Below are positions 20,401-32,336 of a stretch of DNA of 64,000 nucleotides, one piece after another; the stretch's first letter is position 1; each line of letters opens with the position of its first letter. A program made the translations under genes and the position numbers. The stretch is from Phytophthora quininea (lineage: Eukaryota; Oomycota; Peronosporomycetes; Peronosporales; Peronosporaceae). The stretch spans positions 19,191 to 83,190 of the forward strand of contig JAAVTG010000738.1 of the NCBI GenBank assembly GCA_011947345.1. Direction: 5' to 3'. The notes beneath the pieces were generated by a model. The model saw nothing but the letters and a program-made list of their open reading frames with translations. It did no database searches and was not told the origin of the DNA.

Positions 20401-22313
20401 GCGCTTCCACTGGGACCTTCCGCGTAAAACCTTCTGAATGATCACAGCGCTAGTCTGCTGGCTTTCAATACGTGACCGCAGCTCTAGAACCTGTTTTTCT
20501 GCTTGCCGACGGCGGAACTCGGTTTGAATACGAATTGCTATCTTCTCAGCAGCTGAAACCTTCGCACTGTACGCTTCACGAGCGATCCTACCACGGAATT
20601 GGGACTGAATTTTGGTCGCCATCGTGTTTTTCCGCAACGTTTCCTTCCGTTCATGGTGGAAAGTTCGTCCGCCATGTCCGTATGAAACGCCATTGAACGT
20701 CAAAGGTTTCTTGTTTTGCTTGGCTAACTCGGCTGCATTCATAAAAACGATCCAGATATTAATCAGCATACGCTACCATAGAAACAAGAGTTACGATGGT
20801 TTTCTCACCAGCTTTACGGTCCATCTCGGCAAACTTCTGAGCTGCAGACTTCACATCCAGCTTGGCTTCATCGACTGACGCCTTGATCTGGGTGATGTCG
20901 ATCTCTAACAGAATCATAGACAATATACGGTAAGCTACCACTTTGTCGTGGGAAACAATAAACACAAACAAACCATCAAATGACTGCTTTCGCGAGGATC
21001 CCACAGACTCCAACGACTCTAAAGACATTTTGCGACCAGATTCCCACGATGCTTTCCGGGCTTCGTCGGATGCCTTTGCTCCTCCTTCTGCTCCTCGCGT
21101 GCTCGACTTACAGCTATATAGGTCAGAAACATTAGCACATAGGTGTTGACCGTCGAATAGATTTTCATTTGTACCAAGTTGCTCCTGGAACCGCGCAAGG
21201 GCCTTGATGGCGGCTGGGCTTGCCTTCTTGATGCGTGCAGCGGGGTCCGTGAAAGGGTAGCGTTTAGCTAGTAGGACAATTCAAACGCGCATTAGATCAT
21301 ACCATCCGATGCATGCAACCGAAACAAATGTTTACCTTTTGGGGTACCAGCAGCGTCGGCGTGTTTGGGTACCATGATACCGTTCTTCATAACGTATTCG
21401 TGCGAGACGTCACGCTGGTCGTACTTGAGTAGCGCTGCCTTCGCTTTCTCCTCTGCCTCTTTCCCAACCTGTGCGACCTCCTTCGCATGGACATAGGCGT
21501 GATCAAAGTCCGGCGACGAGTAGCTGCTCTTGGCTTCTTTAGCGCTCAGCTCCTTTTGCTTCTCCAGCTCCTGCAGACGCTTCTTCTCTTCAAGCTGCTC
21601 TTCAAAGAACGTTTTGCCACCTGCAAATTTCCGGAGCGCATCCTGCGCATCTTTCTCCGCCTTGGACAGATCCTCCTTCTGTTTGTGGAAGTTATTATAC
21701 GACTGATCGTATTCGGTCGAGTACGTGGTCTGCGTGTGCAGGTTTTTACTGTCCTGCTGTCTCTTGCGTTCCTCTTCCTCAAGTCGCTTGAGCTGTTCGC
21801 GCTTCTCCGCCTCAAAGGTCTTGCCGTCACTAGTAAACTTACCGAGAGACTGCTTGGCCTGTTGCTCCGCCAAGCGCTCGAGCTCCTTCTGTTTAATGGC
21901 GTGCTGGTAGGCCATGTCGTTCTCACCGTACGTGGAATGCTTGGCCATAGCTTTCGAGCCTCCTGGGCGTGGCGACGCTGCTGCTCGTCGCGCAGCTTTC
22001 GCTCCTGCAGGGCAGCGTCCACCAGCGTCTCGGAGCTCTTGACGCCCGCCTGGACGCGCTTGGCTTCCTCCTCAGCCTTGCGCTCGTTCTCGCGTCGCTC
22101 TCGGACGACCCGCAACACGTCACTTGCCGCGGTTTCAGCCTTGGCTGGGGCTGGTTCCTTCTTCTCTTGAGACTGCTCCGGCTTAGGCGCCGGCTTGCGC
22201 CGCAGGAACGGCGGCGGCTCGGTGTTGCTCACGGCGCCCTTGTTGAACATGGCGCGCAGATTGGCCACGCGGCCGCGCGCCTCGGCCAGCGCCTTGCGCT
22301 CGTCGTCGTTCAT
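15443..22313 (-). CDS. Large IQ-motif, alanine-rich repeat coiled-coil protein (about 2,220 aa)
   Basis: Four exons: 22313-21336, 21267-20974, 20904-20809 and 20732-15443 (introns 68, 69 and 76 nt). The N-terminus (MNDDERKALAEARGRV) is charged coiled coil with repeated FHKQKEDLSKAEKD-type segments. Next come about eight clear IQ motifs (ATKIQSQFRGRIAREA, AIRIQTEFRRRQAEK and similar), which bind calmodulin or myosin light chains in other proteins. Then come 15 tandem units of about 62 residues (VRLQSQWRSVMATKEV, a degenerate IQ, plus EQEKAAQADALAKAEAEA and a poly-Ala tract). The tail is Ser/Asp-rich with repeated SRGDSYADD motifs. Frame breaks: one base near 21950, two bases near 17840, one base at 16619-16622 (A4) and one at 15810-15813 (T4). 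Restoring all gives exactly 2,221 codons. A cytoskeletal, axonemal or cortical calmodulin-binding role is inferred. Confidence 0.72.
16970..19700 (-). repeat. Coding minisatellite with nested (GCC)n alanine microsatellites, 15 units
   Basis: Fifteen copies of a roughly 180-200-bp unit occur, with the same landmark near 17005, 17201, 17389, 17587, 17775, 17961, 18149, 18337, 18527, 18714, 18906, 19095, 19275, 19461 and 19641. Outside the alanine tract the copies are almost identical; one G/A change (GCG TCG GCC to GCG TCG ACC) marks the units near 19040 and 19400. The GGC/GCC run varies from about 3 to 8 triplets before the invariant GCTGCAGCGGCC, so unit length varies by multiples of three. 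One unit (near 17840) lacks two bases next to this run. Confidence 0.92.
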
Positions 22314-22633
22314 GGCGTGTGCGTGGGGAGGGAGATTGCAGACTGAGAGGCAGTGATGGAGCCAAACAGCCGCTGGATATGGCGAGTTCGAAGGCGGCTG
22401 GGTTCAGAGCCGTCACCTGGCTGTGCTTGTCGGGCGTGGAAAGCCAAATGCGTGCACTTCTGCGCGGATAGACCTCGAGCTCGTCCTCGTCACATCGAGC
22501 CACGTCGCGACGGTACTATACAGTGTACCACGGCAATCTCTGCCATCGACTACCGCCACACAACTATCCTGTTCAAATGAACCGATCATTGCGATCCGCA
22601 AACACTTCAACGGGACACTCGCATCAGCGCGCC
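22314..22633. promoter_or_regulatory. Divergent promoter region, IQ gene / TPR-EF-hand gene
   Basis: These 320 bp lie between the ATG at 22313 (minus) and the ATG at 22634 (plus). No coding signal is convincing. A perfect YCAYTYY initiator close to either start was not seen; ACACTTCAAC near 22603 is only a weak match. Promoter function is inferred from gene orientation. Confidence 0.45.
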
Positions 22634-25109
22634 ATGGCCGCCGCGTTCCCGTTCGTCGACCCCATGGCGCGCATCGAGAACGCGCTCTGGAGCGCCTATC
22701 ACTGCAGGGCACTGTCGCTCGTGCTGGCGAGTGTCAGGGACGTCTGGAGGCTGCATCCGACGGTGCTTCAGCGCAATTTAGCCATGTGTACGGTCGATTG
22801 TTGGTGCTGGTGAGATGACCACCGTCTAACGACGCCCAAAACTCCTTCAACTGTGTAGGCACTCGCCAGATGAAGGTGGTGGTCGTGCGGATCCTTCGCG
22901 CTCTGAGTGTCCACCCTCCCAGGCGCTGCCTCTCAATTGACCAACTGGCACGTGCGGATTGCTTTTGGTCGGTGATGACGACGATCTAATGGTTCTTCTT
23001 GTGCAGCACACGTCCTTGACCGTCTTGCAGAGTGTAGTGGCTGGTAGTGTGCCACTACAGCAATTCGCCAAATCGGTTAGTGCAATGCTAGTCACCGAAC
23101 TGTAGAACGATCGACTAACACAATAGACGCAGCTCGGTGCCAGCGCTGTAGTGAGCAGAGTGCAGGATCGGTTCAGCGAGTTCACATCCGGCTGGAAGCT
23201 GTGCGACGAGCTACACGACTTGCTAAACATTTCGTTCTCGGTCTTCCTGGAGTTCGCTGTTGATGCCAAGTGGGTTAGAGGTCTCCGCACTCGGATTGAT
23301 GATTCTCCAGCCTACGCGCTGTCTTTGCCGACGACCCGGTCGGTGGCGTCTTCCAAAGTATCTCTCGCCACGTCAACCATCCTGTTTGACCTCAAGCGAG
23401 AACACTGTCGCACTCCATTGTCAGAACCGATACAGGAAAAAGGCGGCGGCAAGAATGAGAAATTTAGACTCAAGACGTTAGAGGAACATCGGTTTGCCAC
23501 GCGGTTCCAGGAGAAGAAAGTCACGCTCAAAACATGGCACTCGGCTTTACGGGAAGCCCACGCTCTTATCCGCTCAGACGATCGCGTGAAGGTCGCCGAC
23601 GCTCTATATATTTTACTTGAGATTATTTGGTTGGCCCCGACGGGTTGCGCTCTTGCTTCATTGTATCTGGATGCTGGATCGATTTACCTGGAGTTTAGCC
23701 ATTTGAACGAAGCTGTGAAGGCATATCGCAACAGTTTACGGATAGATTCTAGCAATTGGAAGGCACAGTACAACTTGGGCGTTGCCTCCGCGCGGTTGCA
23801 AGACTTCGTTGAAGCTACCAGGCAACTGAAACTGGCATTGAAGTCTTGTCCGCCTGACATTGCTAGAGAAATCCCTTTAATGTTGGCAGAAATTGATCAG
23901 ATCCAAAGCTCCAAGAACCTGAAAGCTTTTCGAGAAACGGGGAAGGCTCGAGCTTTTACCACGCAATACCTCGAGTCACTGAGCCAGGTTTCTTCAACAC
24001 ATTTGACGCCAATCCTACCAGAGGATTATACGATGAGTTATCGCAGCGGATTACCGTTAGCTTCAGCTTGTACGCAAGTGATTGATTCATCACACGAATG
24101 GCATGGTGTGCTGGCTTCGTTGCTTCATCGTCTTCATGCTTTGGCGTGGTGTCGAGGCGTACGTGTTCAGGATGAACTGCATCGAATCGATCCAATGCGG
24201 ACGGGTCGAATATCTGTAAAGGATTTCAACGATCTTCTCGCACAAATTACTGGATCCGCGTTGCGAGTGTCAGAACAGAAGGAACTCGCTCGTGTGTTTG
24301 GTGAAGACGGGTGAGTTTATTGGATACCATGTCTGCGTAGTGTGTATTGATCTAGGTATTAATTTGGTTGCTACAGGACCATGTTGCTCCACTACTTGAC
24401 GCCCAACGCAGAAATTGCAGACGCACTTGATATCATGCAGCGTGAAGGCATCACGCACGCTATGTGCGACTGGAAGGTATTTCGTAAACGCGGTAAGCGA
24501 AGTGCTGCGAGTAGATCTGGAGGACTGTGGTACTGGATGGACATTACCATGACAAAGTGGGTCGAACAAGTTCTGCCTGGCGACCATCGAGGCGATAGAT
24601 CGCTATCACAGGTGACGGACACACTTAGAGAGCGAGGCTACTTCACCCCGATGGATTTTGCATGGAAGTGGAAAAGTTTACCAGAACCTGATGAATATCC
24701 GATGCTAAAGCTTGCGGATCGTGGCGTGTTCATTTACGAATGCCATCGTGCGCGTACGTGCATCCAAGACGAAGCTAGTCATACTTTACAAATGTTTAGC
24801 CGACGGGTATTGTATCACACGAGGCAGAGGAGAAAGCTCTTCCGTGTACATTGTCACCATTACGAGCAACACGCTGATGAACAGAGCTTCTCGCAAGACC
24901 TTGATACAAAGCTGTTCAAAGACACTTTTATTGATCAGCAAATTGTGCAAGCTGTACTGATGTGCATGGATGATATAGTCGACGATCTGGTTGCAAGTAA
25001 ACGTCAAGAAGAAAAGCGTCTCGAAGAAGTGCTTCGTTCGCAGGAAGTCCCAATACGCACGGAGCAACGCCAGAGAGCCTCGAGGACGGGCCAAATCGCT
25101 GTCCCCTGA
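22634..25109 (+). CDS. TPR and EF-hand-like protein (750 aa)
   Basis: Five exons: 22634-22787, 22859-22971, 23007-23075, 23127-24310 and 24377-25109. All phases agree and there is no frame break, giving 751 codons. Around residues 300-360 two or three TPR helices are visible (GSIYLEFSHLNEAVKAYRNSL, then NWKAQYNLGVASARLQDF). A degenerate EF-hand follows (IDPMRTGRISVKDF), and another helix-loop pattern occurs in HAMCDWKVF. The C-terminus is charged coiled coil (ASKRQEEKRLEEVLRSQ). TPR modules mediate protein-protein contacts; a partner cannot be named. The three introns at the 5' end are short (71, 35 and 51 nt), and the second is unusually short, so exon 2/3 borders are less certain. Its stop is only 6 bp from the stop of the next, convergent gene. 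Confidence 0.7.
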
Positions 25110-25115
25110 CGCATC

Positions 25116-27899
25116 TTACAGCAGGGAAGTCATTAACATATCGGATAGAGAAACAACGGTCTCGCTCAACTCTGCTGCTGTCTCCTCGACCAAATCGTCG
25201 AGTAACATTTCTTCGAGTCTGCAATGACAAACACACGCGCATACTATTAGTATTGTGGTATTCCTCGAGGCAATTGAACGTACACTTCGATGACACCGCA
25301 CTGGGACATTCCAGTTCCAGCGAGAGAGGATTCCACAAGCCTGCGGTGCTGCTCGAACTTGTGCCGCCTCTTTTCGATGGATTGGAGCCGTTTACCTTGC
25401 AAGATGGAGGCTGATACTGATGTTCCTACTATTGCAGTCGTACTTTGCGATGACATCGCGATATCATTTTGAAGCGATAGAAATCTATCGTCAAGACCAA
25501 TGCCTTGGGAGTCGCAGTGTGATGATGAAATGTTGTCCTCAGTCACATCGATGTTCATCACAACTTCCAACGGTAGTGTTAAATCAGAAATGTTGCTTCG
25601 GTTGCGAGGCGTTCCTCCTTCTCCAGTTGGTACCGACGCCGTCGGGAGATTACATTTCACACCGGTCGTTGTGTAATTCAGCGCGAGTCCTTGTCGAATC
25701 ATGTTGTTTTCTTCTTGCTCAATCTCGTGGATTCGAGCCAAGATATCGTCCAGTTGATGTGCATGATGACTATCGAGCTGACAGCGAGTTTTCCGTTGGT
25801 CTTCATCGTTTAGCAGCTGCACTGTGTCCTAAAGGAAAACAAGATTTTCAGTCGTCATGACTTAGTTCGGCAGCGTGCAAGATACGTTGCTTACCAGTAA
25901 CAGATCGTCCAAGATGGCTGTTGCGAGTACATCTGAATTCTGCGCGATGGCAGACAATTCTGCTGGAGGAAGGAACAACGACAGCTTCGACCCGTGGCGT
26001 TGTTGAATTTCGCGAAGATTGGTTTCAGCTTGGTGAACCAGTGGAAACAGCGAGGCCTAGCACAAAGAGATGTGTTCGTTAAACCGAGGTAGCGATCAGC
26101 AAGAAGGGAAAACATACCCGAAGACCGTACACCACGCTAGCCGCGCGCTTGAGGATGCGATCCGAATGGCACAATCCATTGTCGAATTGGTTGCCTCTGG
26201 GCTCAGACGGATATCGCAATGCTGCTGTTGCTTGAGCTCTCTCAAACATCCCTTCAATACGATGCTGTCATGTAAGGTTAGTCGGCTAAACAACGAAACA
26301 AAAAGGGTTTGCTGCCAGTACCTGGATCTCTTCGAGATATGGATCGTCATGAATAGTCTGGTACTCCGCAGATACAATCGGTTCTCGATGACTGGATGCC
26401 AAATAGTAATCTCCATTACCTTGGTGTTGGGAAGAAAGACGATTGCGAGTGCTTGTCCTAGGCGAACCACCTTGGTTTACCTCTTTCGATGGCGGGCTGT
26501 CGAAGTGGTCACTTCTCGAATAAGGTGATCTCGATTGACGACCAGGAATGTGCTGAGGCGCTAGCGAGCGAGAGGGTACTGCACTGTCTCGGGTATTGTG
26601 CACACCGCGCGGAGAATTACCCGACGGACGTGAAGCTGCATCAAGCGTGCCCACCAGGATTTCCCATTCCTCTAGGTCAATTGTGCTGTGCCGACCTTCG
26701 TGAATCAGATACACGTAGTCGGAAATCTACGTAAAAGCCAAAACCACGTGAGGAATCTCGTTCTAATAATCCAAACAAAATGTGCACTGTACCTGGTTGT
26801 GTGTTGCGGGTAAACCCAGTAAGCGTAGCCCTTGAAGAATTTGGTTGACTCCAATTCGTTGCTCATTTTCGCGGTCAAGCACTGCGAACACACGAGCCCG
26901 GTAATTATCTTGTCCTTGACGCCGGCGTGTGCTTCTTTGACTGGTACGATTCGTGGAAGTAGACCGAGGCGCAGGAGAGCGCTGTGTCGCGTAAGATTGT
27001 TGAGATGGTTGTGACGATGAGTACACCGGCGGCCACGTCGGGCTTGATTGTGATCTTTGTGGTGTTGGCGATGGCGATGGCGACTTAGAACGAGAAGACA
27101 GCTGCACAACTGGATCCGGTGTTTCGATCGTCAACCCTGGCGAAGGAGCTGGTCTAGAAGGCGACAACGATGACACACTGGGAGATCGTGTGGCTCTCGC
27201 ATCTCGGTCAACTCCAGTCTCCACTGGTAGAGCATGCGATCGCAGCAGAGTTTTACTCACTCGATTGGCCGACAGTCGCTCAAACACATTCTCTCTTCTT
27301 CTTGACGGCGTTGCATTTCTCGTCCGCGTATACACCGGTCCTCCCGTCAAGCTCTCGATGTTTTTCTTGACAAAGTCCTTCCTGTTACGTGTCGGCCAAT
27401 GCGTCGCATTCCGCTGCTGCTCGTATACACTAGATGGGCCTGACCTGTACCTCACAGGCGTCCTACTAGCTGCTGTTCTCCTCTGACCACTCAGTCCTTG
27501 TGTTTTCCTCACTGGAGCCTCCTGCTGTTGCTCTTGTTTGACTTCTCTGAGTCGGTCGCCAGCTCTCGGTTGGAACAGCGCAGATCTTTTAAGTGACGTG
27601 TCGAACAGCGTCGACCCGTGACTATCGTCATCCCATCCAGGACGGCGAGTCTTTGATCTTCTGAATTCCTTCTGCTTGGCATATGGACTCACTGGTTTGG
27701 TCTCAGTAAGGCTTCTCTGTGGAGTTACCCTCCTTCTTGGTACAATTTTAGGGATCTTGGTCTCGCTCTCATTCTGACTTTCGTATACTGTCGAAGGTGC
27801 TCTACTGGGTGCCGCGAAGGTCACTCTCCTCGGCGACAAGCTCTGATCACTGTACGCCGACGGAGAAGGCTCGTCAGCTCTCGAGAAGCGGAGTTGCAT
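25116..27899 (-). CDS. Ser/Pro-rich protein with EF-hand-like pair and C-terminal coiled coil (822 aa)
   Basis: Six exons: 27899-26793, 26726-26322, 26264-26118, 26056-25895, 25828-25284 and 25218-25116. The coding sum is 823 codons with no frame break. Residues 1-330 are low-complexity and basic (many SP, RS and TPQRS motifs). Residues about 330-430 form two EF-hand-like helix-loop-helix units (RARVFAVLDRENEQRIGVNQ and YVYLIHEGRHSTIDLEEW), with poorly conserved calcium ligands. The C-terminal half is helical, ending in LEEMLLDDLVEETAAELSE. This architecture resembles centriole or cilium-associated proteins, but I do not recognise the family. It is convergent with the TPR/EF-hand gene (6 bp apart), so the two transcripts probably overlap at their 3' ends. 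Confidence 0.68.
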
Positions 27900-28056
27900 A
27901 CTATCTTGTCAGCGCGACGTTTCACACAGCACATGGCTACCTTAGTTTTCAACCTCGGAGTCCGAATGCCATACAAACCACACGTCCCCCTTTATCGAAT
28001 CTATCCGTTTCGAAATGATCGCCTGAGAGGATAATGAGATCAAGTGAACGGGCAAT

Positions 28057-28063
28057 CATTTCA
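28057..28063 (+). promoter_or_regulatory. Initiator-like motif for the GDP-mannose transporter gene
   Basis: TCATTTC followed by AATATGG matches the oomycete initiator YCAYTYY with an A/T-rich flank. It lies 95 nt upstream of the ATG at 28158. The inference rests on motif and position. Confidence 0.45.
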
Positions 28064-28157
28064 ATATGGATACACTTTCGTGGTGCACTTACATCGTAAC
28101 GACAGCGTCAGTTTGGGCTTGGCTCCATTCAGATCTCCTCCCCCGACTCCGAGTAAG

Positions 28158-29171
28158 ATGGTGCAGAAGGGTCAAGTGGCCGGGTCGCTGGTGCTGTCCA
28201 TCGCGTCCTGCCTGGTGTACAGCCTCATGTCGAACGTCATGGTGCTGACCAACCGCTATCTGCTGGGCAAAAAGTACTACGGCTTCGACGAGAAGTTCTT
28301 CGTGGTGGCGGTGCAGGCGGGCGTGGCCGTGCTGGTGCTGGAGCTGGCTAAGATGCAGAAGATCGTGTCGTACGACAACTACGACGCCCAGATCGCGCGC
28401 AAGTGGGCGCCCGTCACCTTCTTCTTCGTGGCCATGCTCTACACGGGCATGCAGGCCACCGCGGGCCTGCCCATTCACATCGTCACCGTCTTCAAGAACG
28501 TCACCAACATCATCATCGTCTTCGGCGAGTGGCGCTTCTTCGGGGAGCGGGTGGGCGGCCTGGTGCTCGTGTCCCTTGGTGTGATGCTCATGGGCGCCGT
28601 CATGTCCTCGTACAGTGACGTGGGCGGCAAGGCCACGCCGTCGACTCTGACCGGTTACTTCTGGATGTTCCTCAACTGCGCCGCCACGGCGGGCTACGTA
28701 CTGTACATGCGCTACGCCACGTCGCGCTCGTCGCTCAAGATTTCCAAGTTCGGCATGGCCTTCTACAACAACCTCATTTCCTTGCCGCTCTTGGCGCCAC
28801 CCATGATCTTCAACGGTGAAGCGTTCACCGTCTGGAGCAACCCGCTGCTGGGAGACTTCAACTTTACATTGCTGCTGTTTATTAGCGGCGTGCTGGGTGT
28901 CGGTCTTAACTTGGCGTCGTTCTGGTGTGTGTCGGTCACGTCGGCCACCACGTACGCGACGGTGGGCGGCCTCAACAAGATCCCGACGACGTTTATTGGC
29001 GTTCTGCTGCTGGGCGAGCCGCTCAAACCCGACACGGCCATCTACGTGACGTTCGGCATGATCGGAGGCATCTTGTATGGATACGCCAAGTTCAAAGAGG
29101 GCGAGGCGGCCAAGAAGCGCAAGGCGGCGCAGGAGGCGCTGCCACAGACGACACACGACTCCAAGGCATAG
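28158..29171 (+). CDS. GDP-mannose transporter, nucleotide-sugar transporter family (337 aa)
   Basis: This intronless gene starts at ATG 28158 (MVQKGQVAGSLVLSI). It encodes about ten hydrophobic segments, the usual fold and length of Golgi nucleotide-sugar transporters. Two motifs point to GDP-mannose carriers of the VRG4/GONST type: FYNNLIS (about residues 198-204) and VGGLNKIP (about 274-281), equivalent to the GALNK substrate-binding motif of yeast Vrg4 with G replacing A. The C-terminal KKRKAAQEA tail is cytosolic and lysine-rich, fitting ER/Golgi retrieval. It would carry GDP-mannose into the Golgi lumen in exchange for GMP for glycoprotein mannosylation. Strong GC bias at third positions suggests high expression. 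It converges on the Myb-like gene with 243 bp between stops. Confidence 0.9.
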   Translation: MVQKGQVAGSLVLSIASCLVYSLMSNVMVLTNRYLLGKKYYGFDEKFFVVAVQAGVAVLVLELAKMQKIVSYDNYDAQIARKWAPVTFFFVAMLYTGMQATAGLPIHIVTVFKNVTNIIIVFGEWRFFGERVGGLVLVSLGVMLMGAVMSSYSDVGGKATPSTLTGYFWMFLNCAATAGYVLYMRYATSRSSLKISKFGMAFYNNLISLPLLAPPMIFNGEAFTVWSNPLLGDFNFTLLLFISGVLGVGLNLASFWCVSVTSATTYATVGGLNKIPTTFIGVLLLGEPLKPDTAIYVTFGMIGGILYGYAKFKEGEAAKKRKAAQEALPQTTHDSKA

Positions 29172-29414
29172 ATCATCGGCTCACACGATCCAGACGTGGG
29201 ATCGGGGACATGCGGGCAAGTTTTGACTGCTGCCTCCCCACTGTTGGAATGCATTTTAGTTCGCCTCTCGGACTTTGCATCGGTTAGCATGGATGTGAAG
29301 AGACAGAATGTATTGAAGACATTTGGTCGATGCTGTTCTCCTGTTCCGTGGCCAACAAGAGCGGAAAATTGTTGCCCCATTTTCATCAAAAGGATAAATA
29401 CTCCATCGTTTTGC

Positions 29415-30925
29415 TTACTCTCCGTGGCGTGTCGGCGGCTTCTGCGCGCTCTCTTCATCATCTTGAGCAGCTTGGTCAACATTCGACATGGTGCCAGACG
29501 CAGCCATTCGACTGCTGAGTAGCACACTGGATGTATCCAAGCGAGACCCTGCCATGTCCAGGAAGGCGTCTTCGAGGGCCGACTGCGTTACAGAACCAGT
29601 GAACGGGTTGTCGCCGTGGAAGGAAGACATTGTGGACATGGCGGACATGCGCATTAAATGCGCGTTCATCTGCTGCTGTAGATCTCTTGCTGCAGGGTCG
29701 GTCGCTCCGTATGCGTCATTCAAAAACGGCGCGCCAGCAGCTCTCGCTTCTGCGCCACCCATCCCACGGAAGCTGCTACTAGCACTGCTAGCTGCAGATT
29801 GGCGAGCAGACTTATCTTCCTCCTTCAAGAACGGGTATTCTGCAAGGACCAAGGCGAACTAATCAGCATCGAATATTGTCATGGATGGAAGCCATGGAAG
29901 CCTACCCGAGTTAGAAATCTTGCGGCTCAACCGAGGAGAACCGATCAGAGGTGATCCCAACGGCGGCGAGCCTAGCGGCATGGTCCCCAACCTCAAGCCC
30001 TTGAACGCATGCGTGAGGACTGAAGCCGAGTAGTTTGAATCTGCGCCGATTTCTCCAGCCTACCAACATCAACAACATACATCTCAGTACGAAGGGCAAC
30101 ATACTATATCATGTATCTTCAGAGCAACACAAACCGGCGTTCCAGCACCCCGTGGAGACCGTCGCGGGGATGATGTCAACGACGATACCTTTGCTTCATC
30201 GTCCAACCCAAATCTGCCTTGAAAGCTCTGTTTGTGCCGCAGACTTGTCGGCGAGTTGATCACGGGCGCCGTGTATTTGGGGTCGTTCACCAAACTCTCC
30301 CATCTAAAAGGACTGCCTCCAGCCGCAGCCGTCCCCAACTGTCTCGGTCTTGCAACGGCAAACGGCGGTGGAGACCCAGGAGATGCAGGTCCAGAATGAG
30401 CAAACCCAAAAGTCTTCAGAGCCTGAAGCTTCGGCGATGCCACAGGCGTCGAGAAGCTGCTAAGCGACTGATCATCTAGAAAATCATCCTCGCTGTCCAG
30501 CAGAGCGTTCTCCAGACTCTCCGCCGCTTCTTCCTCCTCTGTCTTTACTTCCACTTGCTGCTGCTTTTGCATCGCATCGTATCTCTCTCTTGCATCATGC
30601 AGGAACGCATAGCGCTTGACGCAGTCCACCGGGAGCGTCGCACCACTCGAGAGACCTCCAGCCCTGATCATAGAGAGACAAAGTCGCGTCAAAAACATTG
30701 CCAGGATCGAAAAACTTGGGTTCAGTATGACGCACAGTTGACTCCGACGGGGAAGCGCTCGCCGCTGGCCGTAGACTGCGTCACCAGTAGCACCAGCCGC
30801 TCGTCGATAGTTCGCGACCACTGCGCTGGATGTGGGTGGGGAGCGTAGCGGATGCTGGACCAGCGCGGCTCGCCCTGCAGCTCCTCCGGCTCCACTGAAG
30901 CCCCGTCCGCTGTCGACGTCGCCAT
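29415..30925 (-). CDS. Myb/SANT-like domain protein (429 aa)
   Basis: Four exons: 30925-30736, 30655-30135, 30059-29906 and 29839-29415, total 430 codons. The first intron uses a weak acceptor (TGGAG at 30660-30656), chosen because it alone keeps the frame. Residues about 20-85 form a Myb/SANT-like helix-turn-helix: QWSRTIDERLVLLV, then FPVGVN, then PVDCVKRYAFL, with the spaced W, D/E, L-V and C-x-RY pattern of this fold. After it comes an acidic stretch (EEEEAAESLEN) and a long Ser/Pro/Gly-rich region with repeated PLGSP-type motifs and an FRW segment. The C-terminus (SALEDAFLDMAG) may be a short interaction helix. A DNA-binding or co-regulator role is inferred; no specific ortholog is claimed. 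Confidence 0.62.
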
Positions 30926-31043
30926 TATTCGTCAGAGAATAAGAAATTGCAGTGTTTTGACCAATCAGAAGAATGCCTTTCAAAGTGGACGCTTTTTCGA
31001 TGCAAATGTGGACAAACTCCAGTTGCATGATGATGTTAATCCT

Positions 31044-32174
31044 TCACGGCAACGGAAACTTCCAGATGCGGATGAGCGAGTCGTCGCTTGCTGAGGCCAA
31101 CAGCAACGTCTTCTTGCTGTCGATTTCCTGCAACTTGGGACTCCATCGCACGCAGTTGATGTCGCTGTCGTGGGCCTGCTTTTGCTGAGTTGCCATGCTA
31201 AAGGCGGTGGGAGTGCCCGCTGGGTGGCCTTGGAAGACACGGATCGCGTTGTCGGCAGCTCCTGTAACAAGCAGGTCGCCTTCCTTCGACCAGTCCACGC
31301 TGAAGATGGTGCGTTCGTGGCAATCCGAGATGGCCATGGCCTGATCCCACTGCTTCGAGCTACAAACAAGAGGAATCAGCATCATTATACTGTCCATCAA
31401 TAGTAATTAAAGCCCCACCTTTTGTCGTTGTTCATCTGTGTGTTGTTCGGGTCGTGCTTCCAGATGAGCACATCCGTGTCATCCGACACGGAGGCCATCA
31501 GATCCCCTTCGGACTCATCGCGACGCCCCACACTGTCGACGTATGTCCTGCACACAACAACCAATCATCATTTTTACTACTAAACTCCACACAACACCCT
31601 CATACACACCTGTGAGCGTCTCCTTGCAGTACCAGTCATCCTCGTTCTCCGCCCAGAAACGGATGGTGTCATCGTAACTAGCCGAGACCAGCAGGTCCTC
31701 GGTCGGATGCCAGGCCACAAACTTGACATCCTGTGTGTGGCCGTGCAGCACCGAAATGCACTCAAAGTCGGTGTCAGCATCGGCCTCCCAGATCCACACG
31801 CTCTTGTCTCGACTGCAAGTGGCCAAGTAGGTCCCCGACGGGCTCCAGGCCACGCTCTTGACCTCGCTCTCGTGGCCTTCCAAGGACGAGATGACCTCGT
31901 ACGAACTGCCCTGCCTCTCCCAGATGACAGTCGTGGCGTCGAAGCTTACGCTCGCCAAGTAACGGCCATCCGGAGACCACTCGCAGGCTCGGATGGTGCG
32001 TCCTTGGGCGTCTTCCAGGATGCCCACGCACTCCCAGCGCTCGTCCTTGGGCGCCCACAGCCGGATGGTCTTGTCGCCGCTGCAGGACGCCAGCAACTGG
32101 CCGTCGAACCTCCAGGACACGTGCCACGCGCGCTCGCTGTGGCCTTCCAGCGCAGCCACCTGCGTCAAACTCAT
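31044..32174 (-). CDS. CIAO1: CIAO1/Cia1, cytosolic iron-sulfur assembly WD40 protein (336 aa)
   Basis: Three exons: 32174-31610, 31547-31419 and 31359-31044. The start MSLTQVAALEGHSERAWHVSW and seven WD repeats (SGDKTIRLWAP, SFDATTVIWE, SRDKSVWIWE, SYDDTIRFWAE, SDDTDVLIWK, ADNAIRVFQ, SDDSLIRIWK) fit CIAO1, the targeting-complex propeller that passes Fe-S clusters to nuclear and cytosolic apoproteins with CIAO2 and MMS19. Length equals the family norm. One base is missing near 31510: where other CIAO1 proteins read MSP-EG-D-LMAS the frame shifts to a stop. Adding one G makes the whole gene exactly 337 codons. Because the protein is essential, this break is best read as a sequence error. A YCAYTYY-like CCATTTT lies 9 nt before the ATG (32183-32189, minus strand). 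Confidence 0.92.
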
Positions 32175-32336
32175 GGCTTGTCAAAATGGTACGGATAAGG
32201 TTTTTATCCGGAATAAGAAATGCATTCTATATAATCCAAGTTTAGTCGATAAATAAAAACCTCATATTACATAAACAATACTCCATTTTCCCAAGAACTC
32301 CTGGCTGGACGTTACTTGAGGGGAGGCACCAGAATC

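Noticed and set aside
31044..32174. CIAO1 as a pseudogene
   Set aside because: There is only one single-base loss, all seven blades and splice sites are intact, and the same kind of loss is found in many neighbouring genes.
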